DNA of 10,455 nt from assembly GCA_020438595.1 (NCBI GenBank), contig JAGQUI010000062.1, positions 1 to 10,455 on the forward strand. Reading direction: 5' to 3'. This DNA is from Propionibacteriaceae bacterium (GTDB lineage: Bacteria; Actinomycetota; Actinomycetes; Propionibacteriales; Propionibacteriaceae). The notes under the pieces are model-generated. The model ran no database searches and was not told the DNA's origin. It was given only the letters and a program-made list of their open reading frames with translations. Below are positions 5,533 to 10,455 of the stretch, one piece after another; the stretch's first letter is position 1, and every line of letters starts with the position of its first letter. The translations under genes and the position numbers were made by a program.

Positions 5533-7239
5533 GTGACCAGTACAGCCCTCGCCCAGCCGAGCTTCGCCGACCTCGGCCGGCCCCTGTCGCAGGTCACGTT
5601 CTGCGTGGTCGACCTGGAGACCACGGGCAGCACCGGCGAGGACACGATCACCGAGTTCGGGGCGGTGAAGGTGTCCGGCGGCGAGGTGCTCGGCGAGTTC
5701 CAGACCCTCGTCAACCCGAACACCCACATCCCTGCGCTGGTCGCGGTGCTCACCGGCATCACCGACGCCATGGTCGCCGGGGCACCGGGGCTGGCCGAGG
5801 TGCTGCCGTCGTTCCTGGAATTCTCCGCCGGGTGCGTGCTGGTGGCGCACAACGCCGGCTTCGACACCGGCTTCCTCAAACGCGCGTGCGCCGCGCACGG
5901 CTACCCGTGGCCCGGCCCAGAGGTGCTCGACACGGTGGGGCTCGCCCGGCAGGTGCTGCTGCGCGACGAGGTGCCGAACGTGAAGCTGGCCACGCTCGCG
6001 GCCCACTTCCGCGCGTCCACCCAGCCGAACCACCGGGCCCTGTCCGACGCCCGCGCCACCGTCGACGTGCTGCACGGGCTGCTGGAACGGGTGGGCAACC
6101 TCGGCTGCGACACGCTGGAGGACCTGCTGGAGTTCACCCGGAAGGTGTCCCCCGAGCGGCGGGCGAAGCGCGGTCTCGCGAAGGGCGTGCCGAACGCGCC
6201 CGGGGTGTACCAGTTCGTCGCCGACCTGGCCGGCCCGGACGGACGCCCGCTGCGCCAGGTGCTCTACGTCGGGAAGAGCCGCAACCTGCGCCGCCGGGTG
6301 GCCAGCTACTTCACCGCGGCCGAGACCCGTCCGCGGATCGACGAGATGGTCCGGATCGCGACGAACGTCGAGACCACGGTCTGCCGCACCCCGCTCGAGG
6401 CCGACGTGCTGGAGCTGCGGCTGATCGCGGCCCACTCCCCCCGCTACAACCGGCGCTCCAAGTTCCCCGAGCGGCAGGTCTGGCTGAAGCTCACCCGCGA
6501 GCCGTTCCCGCGGCTGTCGATCGTGAAGGCCGTCGCTGAGGACGAAGCCCTCTACTTCGGCCCGTTCCGGCGCCGGGCCGCGGCCGAGCAGGCGATGCTC
6601 GCCCTCTACGACGCGTTCCCGATCCGTCAGTGCACCGCCCGGCTGTCCCCGCGCAGGCCCACCAGCGCGTGTGCCCTGGCCGGGATGGGCCGCTGCTGCG
6701 CCCCCTGCGAACTGGCGGTCACCCCGGAGCAGTACGCCGAACTCACCGATCGCGTGCGGGGCTGCCTGACCAGCGACGTCGCACCGCTCGTCCGGGGCGT
6801 GGAACCGCGGCTGCGGCGGCTCGTCCGGGCAGAGCGGTTCGAGGACGCCGCCGTCCTCACCGGCCGGCTGGAGGGGTTCAGCAGGGCCGCGCTCCGGCAC
6901 CACCGGCTGGCCAGCCTCGCGGGCTGCCCGCAGATCGTGGCCGCGTACCGAACCGATCCCGGCTGGGAGATCCACGTGATCCGTTACGGGCGCCTCGCCG
7001 CGGCGGCGCTCGCCCGCGCCGGGGAGGTGCCGCAGCAGGTCGCGCGGGACGCGGTGGCGGTCGCGGAATGGGTGGCCCCGCCACCCGGGCCCGCTCCCGC
7101 GGCGATCGTGGAGGAGACCGAGCGGATCGCCGACTGGCTGGAGCGCCCCGGTGTGCGGCTGATCGAGATCGAGGGCGACTGGAGCTGGCCGCTGCGGATC
7201 GGCCCGGCGGCGTCGGTGCAGATTAGGATCGGCGCATGA
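5533..7239 (+). CDS. DEDD 3'-5' exonuclease fused to GIY-YIG (UvrC N-half) domain
   Basis: A 568-residue two-nuclease fusion resembling M. tuberculosis Rv2191. Residues 20-185 form a DnaQ-like (Pol III epsilon) exonuclease with the DEDDh residues D27 and E29 (DLETTG), D111 (NAGFDTGF), and H167/D172 (HRALSDA). Residues 218-310 form a UvrC/Cho-type GIY-YIG domain: GVY at 224-226, LYVGKS at 244-249, an Arg-rich helix (NLRRRV) and the metal-binding Glu region (TPLEADVLE, Glu289). A cysteine cluster (Cys380, 388, 389, 392) follows, then a UVR-like segment near 430-450. The C-terminal endonuclease and HhH domains of full UvrC are absent, so it is not the excision-repair UvrC itself. A role in DNA repair or end processing is inferred. 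Its stop overlaps the next start codon by 4 bp (ATGA). Confidence 0.9.
   Translation: MTSTALAQPSFADLGRPLSQVTFCVVDLETTGSTGEDTITEFGAVKVSGGEVLGEFQTLVNPNTHIPALVAVLTGITDAMVAGAPGLAEVLPSFLEFSAGCVLVAHNAGFDTGFLKRACAAHGYPWPGPEVLDTVGLARQVLLRDEVPNVKLATLAAHFRASTQPNHRALSDARATVDVLHGLLERVGNLGCDTLEDLLEFTRKVSPERRAKRGLAKGVPNAPGVYQFVADLAGPDGRPLRQVLYVGKSRNLRRRVASYFTAAETRPRIDEMVRIATNVETTVCRTPLEADVLELRLIAAHSPRYNRRSKFPERQVWLKLTREPFPRLSIVKAVAEDEALYFGPFRRRAAAEQAMLALYDAFPIRQCTARLSPRRPTSACALAGMGRCCAPCELAVTPEQYAELTDRVRGCLTSDVAPLVRGVEPRLRRLVRAERFEDAAVLTGRLEGFSRAALRHHRLASLAGCPQIVAAYRTDPGWEIHVIRYGRLAAAALARAGEVPQQVARDAVAVAEWVAPPPGPAPAAIVEETERIADWLERPGVRLIEIEGDWSWPLRIGPAASVQIRIGA
7224..7229 (+). promoter_or_regulatory. Leaderless -10 box for the Lrp/AsnC-domain gene, inside the exonuclease gene
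   Basis: TAGGAT is followed by six bases (CGGCGC) and then ATG at 7236. It lies within the last codons of the upstream gene. The downstream gene could therefore be transcribed on its own as well as by read-through. Confidence 0.55.
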
Positions 7240-7511
7240 TCACCGCGATTGTGTTCGTCCAGGCCGACGTTGCCCGCATCCCCGAGGTCGCCCAGGCGAT
7301 CGCCGACCTGGACGGGGTCTCGGAGGTGTACTCGGTGACCGGCCAGGTCGACCTGATCGCGATGGTTCGCGTCCGGACGATCGACCAGGTCGCCACCACG
7401 GTGGCCGACCAGGTCAACAAGGTGCCGGGCGTGGAGGGCACGGAGACGCACATCGCGTTCCGCGCCTACTCCACCCACGACCTCGAGGCCGCGTTCTCGA
7501 TCGGCGACTGA
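7236..7511 (+). CDS. Stand-alone Lrp/AsnC ligand-binding (RAM) domain protein
   Basis: A 91-residue protein containing only the effector-binding domain of the Lrp/AsnC family, with a beta-alpha-beta-beta-alpha-beta order. The segment DGVSEVYSVTGQVDLIAMVRV (26-46) is the family signature, in which the GxxD turn contributes to the amino-acid binding site between dimers. There is no helix-turn-helix, so it cannot bind DNA by the usual route. Such stand-alone RAM proteins are known in archaea and actinobacteria, and are thought to sense amino acids or modulate partner proteins. It overlaps the exonuclease gene by 4 bp but also has its own leaderless-type promoter. A likely trpD lies about 3 kb away, but no functional link is shown. 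Confidence 0.88.
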   Translation: MITAIVFVQADVARIPEVAQAIADLDGVSEVYSVTGQVDLIAMVRVRTIDQVATTVADQVNKVPGVEGTETHIAFRAYSTHDLEAAFSIGD

Positions 7512-7532
7512 GGTCGTACCAACCCTCAGTCG
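7505..7532. terminator. Inverted repeat holding both stop codons of convergent genes
   Basis: CGACTGAGG (7505-7513) and CCTCAGTCG (7524-7532) are perfect 9-bp complements around a 10-base loop. The stop of the Lrp-domain gene (7509-7511) and the stop of the cyclophilin gene (7526-7528) lie inside the two arms. It resembles the arrangement at 1693-1715. No T-tract follows. Confidence 0.5.
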
Positions 7533-8038
7533 GTGATCTCCACCGACTCGATCACGACGGGCTCGGCGGGACGGTCCATGCGACCGGTGCGCACCGCCGC
7601 GATCTCGTCGACGACCCGCTTCGACGCCTCGTCGGTGACCTCGCCGAAGATCGTGTGCTTGCGGTTCAGCCACGGGGTGGCGTCCACGGTGATGAAGAAC
7701 TGGGAGCCGTTGGTGCCGGGCCCGGCGTTGGCCATGGCCAGCAGGTAGGGCTTGCTGAACACCAGTTCGGGGTGGATCTCGTCGGCGAAGGTGTAGCCGG
7801 GACCGCCCGTCCCGGTGCCCAGTGGGCAGCCACCCTGGATCATGAAGCCGGGGATGACCCGGTGGAAGGTCAGCCCGTCGTAGAAGTTGCCCGTGGTCGT
7901 CGCGCCGGTCTGCGCGTCCTTGTACTCCTTGGTGCCGTTGGCGAGGCCGACGAAGTTCGCCACCGTCTTCGGGGCGTGGTCCGCGAAGAGGTCGATCATG
8001 ACGTCGCCATGGTTGGTGTGCAGGGTTGCCTTGGACAT
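7526..8038 (-). CDS. ppiA: Cyclophilin-type peptidyl-prolyl cis-trans isomerase
   Basis: A 170-residue single-domain cyclophilin that catalyses cis-trans isomerisation of Xaa-Pro bonds. No signal peptide is visible, so it should be cytoplasmic. The active site is complete: FHRVIPGFMIQGG carries Arg60, Phe65 and Gln68 (human CypA Arg55, Phe60, Gln63). NGSQFF carries Phe115, and TPWLNRKHTIFG carries Trp123 and His128. The Trp at the CypA Trp121 position is retained, which predicts cyclosporin A binding. It closely resembles M. tuberculosis PpiA (Rv0009), although that gene is elsewhere in that genome. The ATG at 8038 is chosen over the longer frame to 8101 because AAAGGA stands at good spacing upstream and the fold begins right after it (SKATLHTNHGDV). 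Confidence 0.93.
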   Translation of the reverse strand: MSKATLHTNHGDVMIDLFADHAPKTVANFVGLANGTKEYKDAQTGATTTGNFYDGLTFHRVIPGFMIQGGCPLGTGTGGPGYTFADEIHPELVFSKPYLLAMANAGPGTNGSQFFITVDATPWLNRKHTIFGEVTDEASKRVVDEIAAVRTGRMDRPAEPVVIESVEITD

Positions 8039-8075
8039 CCGGGTCCTTTCTGGTGACTTGCCGAACTCTGCGCAG

Positions 8076-8081
8076 GCTATA
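8076..8081 (-). promoter_or_regulatory. Possible -10 box for the cyclophilin gene
   Basis: TATAGC on the minus strand lies 37 bases upstream of the ATG. A start near 8069 would give a leader of about 30 bases with AAAGGA as ribosome binding site. The last base departs from TANNNT and no clear -35 is present. Confidence 0.3.
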
Positions 8082-8159
8082 GCGTCCCCGCGCAGGAACA
8101 AGTCGAGTGAGCGTCAGCCCATACTGGCAGATCCCTGTGTTTCGCGGCTTCGCTACGGG

Positions 8160-8165
8160 TACGGT
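8160..8165 (+). promoter_or_regulatory. Possible -10 box for the LEA-repeat/sunset-domain gene
   Basis: TACGGT fits TANNNT and would start transcription near 8172, leaving a leader of about 22 bases with GGAGG at 8185-8189. No good -35 was found. The remainder of the 155-bp divergent region 8039-8193 shows nothing else. Confidence 0.3.
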
Positions 8166-8193
8166 GGTGCTATTCGAGCATCCTGGAGGCACA

Positions 8194-9288
8194 GTGAAGA
8201 CCAAGAAGTTGCTCAACGCGGTTGAGGAAGGTAGCCAGACCGCCGCCGAGTACCTCACTCCCTATGTCGAGCAGGCCCTGCGCGAGGGCGGGCAGCTCGC
8301 CGACGAGGCCTACTCCCGGGTGCGGCCCGTGATCAAGGACGCGGGTATTCGCGGGGCCCGGTTCGCCTCCGACACCTTCGAGAAGGTGCACCCGGTGCTG
8401 GACGACGCGCTGGACCGCGTCTCCCCCGCCGTCGACGCCACCGTGAAGGCCGTCAAGCCGGCCATCGACGACGTCCTGTACGGGATCCCGCCGGTCATGG
8501 ACTCCGCCCGCGAGAAGGTGCAGTCCGAGTACCTGCCCTGGCTCGCCGAAACCCTCCGCGACCTGGCCGCGCAGCCCCTGGCCAAGGAACTCAAGGTCGC
8601 CGTGGCCTCCGCGGCGCTGGCGAAGGAGCTCGACAAGGCGTCCGCCCCGAAGCGCTCGGGCTGGAAGACCTTCGGCAAGATCGTGCTCGCCGGCGCCGTG
8701 CTCGGCGGTGTGGCGCTCGCGATCAAGAAGCTGCTCGCCGACCCGTCCACCGGGTGGGAGACGCACACCCCGAAGACGGCCTACGTGGCCGACCCGGTCG
8801 CCGATGTCGTGGACGACGTGAAGGCGAAGGCCACGAAGGTGGCCGACAAGGCGGCCGAGACCGCCGCCGAGGTCAAGGACAGGGTCACCGAGGCCGCTGC
8901 CGACGCCAAGGACAAGGTCACCGAGGCCGCCGCCGAGGCGAAGGACCAGGCCGCCGACGTCGCCAAGGACGCGTCGGAGAAGGTCGCCGACGTCGCCAAG
9001 GACGCGTCGAAGAAGGTCGCCGACGCCAAGGACGACATCGAGGACGAGCTCGACAAGCTGGCCGACGAGGCCGAGGGGGGCGAGGACTCCCCTTTAGCAG
9101 GTAACCCCTACGGCGACGGCTCCTATGTGGGCGACGAGCCGCCGGAGGGGTTCAACATCAAGGGCAACGACCGGTCGATGAAGTACCACGTCCCCGGCAG
9201 TGCGGCGTACGAGCGCACCATCGCCGAGGTCTGGTTCAACAGCGAGGAGGCCGCCCAGGAGGCCGGCTTCGTCCGCGCCCAGCGCTGA
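8194..9288 (+). CDS. Membrane-anchored protein with LEA-like 11-mer repeats and C-terminal sunset domain
   Basis: A 364-residue protein with four regions. Residues 1-155 are helical, with repeating VxPxxDxA units ([28 protein letters not shown]). A transmembrane segment follows at about 159-182 ([21 protein letters not shown]). Residues 212-288 form seven tandem 11-residue units rich in Ala/Lys/Asp/Glu, such as [11 protein letters not shown], typical of LEA_4 or apolipoprotein-like amphipathic helices. An acidic linker leads to a C-terminal domain (319-360) with [13 protein letters not shown] and [17 protein letters not shown]. This is the actinobacterial 'sunset' domain, also seen at the end of some ribosomal L17 proteins. 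GTG at 8194 is preferred because GGAGG stands just upstream; the frame is open to 8107. Function is unknown; an envelope or stress role is a guess from composition. Confidence 0.85.
   Translation: MKTKKLLNAVEEGSQTAAEYLTPYVEQALREGGQLADEAYSRVRPVIKDAGIRGARFASDTFEKVHPVLDDALDRVSPAVDATVKAVKPAIDDVLYGIPPVMDSAREKVQSEYLPWLAETLRDLAAQPLAKELKVAVASAALAKELDKASAPKRSGWKTFGKIVLAGAVLGGVALAIKKLLADPSTGWETHTPKTAYVADPVADVVDDVKAKATKVADKAAETAAEVKDRVTEAAADAKDKVTEAAAEAKDQAADVAKDASEKVADVAKDASKKVADAKDDIEDELDKLADEAEGGEDSPLAGNPYGDGSYVGDEPPEGFNIKGNDRSMKYHVPGSAAYERTIAEVWFNSEEAAQEAGFVRAQR
8827..9057 (+). repeat. Seven tandem 33-bp (11-residue) coding repeats
   Basis: The coding sequence repeats with a 33-bp period, each unit encoding an 11-residue Ala/Lys/Asp/Glu-rich helix segment. 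The copies beginning at 8953 and 8986 are nearly identical at DNA level (GCCGACGTCGCCAAGGACGC in both), implying recent duplication or recombination. The first units have diverged. Copy number may vary between strains. Confidence 0.75.
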
Positions 9289-9307
9289 CCCGCCTGAAAA
9301 GACACTG

Positions 9308-9347
9308 AGAATCCGCGGGGCCGACTCACAACGGCCCCGCGGATTCT
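9308..9347. terminator. Strong hairpin terminator after the sunset-domain gene
   Basis: AGAATCCGCGGGGCCG (9308-9323) and CGGCCCCGCGGATTCT (9332-9347) pair perfectly over 16 bp around an 8-base loop. A short pyrimidine-rich tail (GCTTTCCCC) follows. It starts 20 bases after the stop codon and is the strongest terminator in the window. It ends 12 bases before the next start codon. Confidence 0.8.
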
Positions 9348-9359
9348 GCTTTCCCCGGT

Positions 9360-9611
9360 GTGTACGACACCGACCAGTACTGGGTGCAGGCCGCACCCTT
9401 CCGGGCCCTCGTCGCCCGGCTCCTCGACCTCACCGACCTGCCGTGGCCGCTCGTCGCGCGCCACGCGGGCGTGCCGCCGGCCGTGATGCACCGGCTGCTC
9501 CACGGACGCGACGGGCACGCCCGCGGACGCATCCCGAGCGACTGCGCCCGCCGGCTCCTGGCGGTCGACGAGGCGCAGCTCGTCCGGCTGGCGCGCGACC
9601 GGTACCGGTAG
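9360..9611 (+). CDS. Small helix-turn-helix protein, hypothetical
   Basis: An 83-residue basic protein. After AAPFRALVARLLDLTDLPW comes LVARHAGVPPAVMHRLLHGR (31-50), which reads as a helix-turn-helix: a first helix, a Gly at the turn, then a recognition helix. The downstream RIPSDCARRLLAVD looks like a further helix of an XRE-like four-helix bundle. I recall similar unnamed small proteins in Pseudonocardiaceae, but cannot name a regulator. GTG at 9360 is the only start, since the frame closes at 9306. There is no Shine-Dalgarno and no TANNNT at leaderless spacing. GATTCT in the terminator arm (9342-9347) is the nearest -10-like sequence. Coding is supported by protein-like composition and absence of a competing frame. 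Confidence 0.6.
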   Translation: MYDTDQYWVQAAPFRALVARLLDLTDLPWPLVARHAGVPPAVMHRLLHGRDGHARGRIPSDCARRLLAVDEAQLVRLARDRYR

Positions 9612-9643
9612 TGGTTCGTCCCTCGTCGCCGTCGCGTCTCCCG

Positions 9644-9649
9644 TAGGCT
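9644..9649 (+). promoter_or_regulatory. Leaderless -10 box for the prepilin peptidase gene
   Basis: TAGGCT ends seven bases before the GTG at 9657, in the 45-bp gap after the small helix-turn-helix gene. No Shine-Dalgarno is present. The hexamer is the same as that of the acyltransferase gene. Confidence 0.55.
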
Positions 9650-9656
9650 TCGGCGC

Positions 9657-10328
9657 GTGCCCACAACGGTGTTCGCCTGCCTGCTGGCGATCGCGCTCGC
9701 GAGCGGCGTGGCGCTCCTGACCCCGGTGCTGCTGCGCTGGCTGCCCGTCCCTGCCGACGAGGAGGACGTCGCCCCGTTCAGCGAACTCGACTCCCCACGC
9801 TTCCGCTGGGCCGTCTTCGGCACCGCTGCCGTCGCCGGCTGCCTCGCGCTCGGGCTGACCGAACCGGCCTTCTGGGCGGCCTGGGCCCCGTACGCCTCGC
9901 TGGGCGCACTGCTGGCCCTGATCGACCTGCGCACCACCTTCCTGCCGACCCGGCTGGTCTACCTGGTGCTGGGGCTGGCGTTCGCCGGGGCCGTGCTCGC
10001 CGCCTGGCTGGTGGGTGACTGGGGCCCGTTGCTGTGGGCCGCGATCGGCGGTCTGGCTGCCGCGGCGCTGTTCTGGGTGGTCTGGCGGGTCAGCGGGGAC
10101 CGCCTGGGCTACGGCGACATCCGGCTCGCCGGCCTGATCGGGGTCGTCGCCGGCTCCGGCGGTGGCATCCCCGTGGTCTGGTCGTTCCTGCTGGGCAGTG
10201 TCGCCGGGGCGATCTGGGGAATCGCTTCCAGCCTGCGCCGCGGGGCCGACGGGCCGTTCCCCTACGGCCCGCCGCTGATGCTCGGACCGCTGCTGGCGCT
10301 GATGCTGCAGCCGCTGGTCGCCCGCTGA
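9657..10328 (+). CDS. A24-family prepilin peptidase, minimal form
   Basis: A 223-residue polytopic membrane protein with about six hydrophobic segments. The aspartate protease pair of family A24 is present: Asp90 in ALIDLRTTFLP and Asp154 in GYGD (151-154). The C-terminal FPYGPPLMLG corresponds to the conserved FxFGPxL of type IV prepilin peptidases. These enzymes cleave the leader of type IV pilin or Tad/Flp-type pseudopilin precursors at the inner face of the membrane. The N-terminal cysteine-bearing methyltransferase domain of PilD is missing, as in TadV/CpaA-like and many actinobacterial forms. No pilin or secretion ATPase gene is in the window, so its substrates must be encoded elsewhere. 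The GTG start is fixed by TAGGCT seven bases upstream. Confidence 0.88.
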   Translation: MPTTVFACLLAIALASGVALLTPVLLRWLPVPADEEDVAPFSELDSPRFRWAVFGTAAVAGCLALGLTEPAFWAAWAPYASLGALLALIDLRTTFLPTRLVYLVLGLAFAGAVLAAWLVGDWGPLLWAAIGGLAAAALFWVVWRVSGDRLGYGDIRLAGLIGVVAGSGGGIPVVWSFLLGSVAGAIWGIASSLRRGADGPFPYGPPLMLGPLLALMLQPLVAR

Positions 10329-10332
10329 CCCG

Positions 10333-10408
10333 GACCGAGTTGGGGACGGTTCCTTACTCGGTCCATCCCCGCGGGGGGACGGAGTACGGATCCGTCACCA
10401 ACTCGGTC
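10333..10408. repeat. 76-base long hairpin between convergent genes
   Basis: Bases 10333-10368 pair with 10373-10408 around a four-base loop (CCGC): 30 Watson-Crick pairs, one G-U pair and five single mismatches over 36 positions. The foot is GACCGAGTTGG / CCAACTCGGTC, perfect over 11 bp. It begins five bases after the prepilin peptidase stop and ends ten bases before the stop of the convergent gene, so it can terminate both. It shares CCGAGTTG / CAACTCGG with the hairpin at 5425-5488. ACTCGGTC occurs twice within it. Confidence 0.8.
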
Positions 10409-10418
10409 TGTGAGCGAA

Positions 10419-10455
10419 TCAGGCAGGCTTCGCGGCCTGGGTGGCGCGCACCCAC
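10419..10455 (-). CDS. trpD: 3' end of a gene, probably anthranilate phosphoribosyltransferase
   Basis: Only the last 11 residues, WVRATQAAKPA, and the stop codon (10419-10421) are visible. A helix ending in an aromatic-rich WV motif is how actinobacterial TrpD proteins end. In M. tuberculosis trpD (Rv2192c) lies next to, and convergent with, the Rv2191 homologue present here. TrpD transfers phosphoribose to anthranilate in tryptophan synthesis. The call leans on gene order more than on sequence, since eleven residues cannot identify a family. The existence of a minus-strand gene end is likely, given the hairpin just outside its stop codon. Confidence 0.4.
   Translation of the reverse strand, partial: WVRATQAAKPA

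Noticed and set aside
3858..5879. Very long minus-strand open frame (673 codons) opposite the lipoprotein gene
   Set aside because: It is an antisense shadow of the GC-rich lipoprotein and exonuclease genes, with low-complexity Arg/Gly/Pro sequence, and it crosses the hairpin and promoters. The plus-strand frames have clear signal peptide and catalytic motifs.
6165..7239. Full-length excision-repair UvrC
   Set aside because: Only the GIY-YIG domain and a UVR-like segment are present. The RNase H-like endonuclease and HhH domains are absent and a DEDD exonuclease is fused in front, so the uvrC name was not used.
8107..8193. Longer N-terminus of the LEA/sunset protein from the GTG at 8107
   Set aside because: The extension is not like the rest of the protein and has no ribosome binding site. 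GGAGG just before the GTG at 8194 marks a better start.
9657..10328. Start of a type IV pilus or Tad secretion locus
   Set aside because: The prepilin peptidase is followed at once by a hairpin and a convergent gene end. No pilin-like or ATPase sequence lies on either side.
1..10455. Mobile element, defence island or biosynthetic cluster
   Set aside because: No transposase, integrase, toxin-antitoxin pair, restriction gene, repeat-spacer array or NRPS/PKS motif was seen. Gene order and composition are uniform and fit a conserved core region.

Overview
The window is GC-rich, densely packed actinobacterial chromosome with GTG starts and strong G/C bias at third codon positions. Gene content and order recall the Mycobacterium tuberculosis stretch from aroG (Rv2178c) through the acyltransferase Rv2182c, the NlpC/P60 protein Rv2190c and the exonuclease-UvrC-like Rv2191 to trpD (Rv2192c). 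The extra genes and the flavour of the proteins suggest Pseudonocardiaceae or a related family (Amycolatopsis-like). That placement is from memory of gene order and is an inference, not a search result.

Left part (1-1700): the 5' end of a class II DAHP synthase (aroG) and an upstream PlsC-type acyltransferase lie on the minus strand. An alpha/beta hydrolase starts divergently only 22 bp away. Middle (1700-5420): a cell-envelope block on the minus strand holds a small four-cysteine protein, an NlpC/P60 peptidoglycan hydrolase with a coiled-coil N-terminus, and an overlapping lipoprotein with an HEXXH...E metallopeptidase signature. A second, unrelated lipoprotein diverges on the plus strand. 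Right part (5420-10455): a fused DEDD exonuclease/GIY-YIG (UvrC N-half) protein overlaps a stand-alone Lrp/AsnC ligand-binding domain gene. These are followed by a convergent cyclophilin, a divergent membrane-anchored protein with 11-residue LEA-like repeats and a C-terminal 'sunset' domain, a small helix-turn-helix protein, a solo A24 prepilin peptidase, and what looks like the 3' end of trpD.

No mobile element, CRISPR array, phage gene, rRNA or tRNA was seen, and no gene-free stretch exceeds 300 bp. The window reads as a conserved core-genome region rather than a defence or secondary-metabolite island.

The most striking signals are non-coding. Eight of the 13 visible gene starts have a TANNNT-type -10 box ending exactly 6 or 7 bases before the ATG/GTG, the signature of leaderless transcription; one such pair overlaps head-to-head. 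All three convergent gene junctions carry inverted repeats, and two of these contain both stop codons inside the stem. Two long imperfect hairpins (5425-5488 and 10333-10408) share the same CCGAGTTG / CAACTCGG foot and may belong to a dispersed hairpin family.
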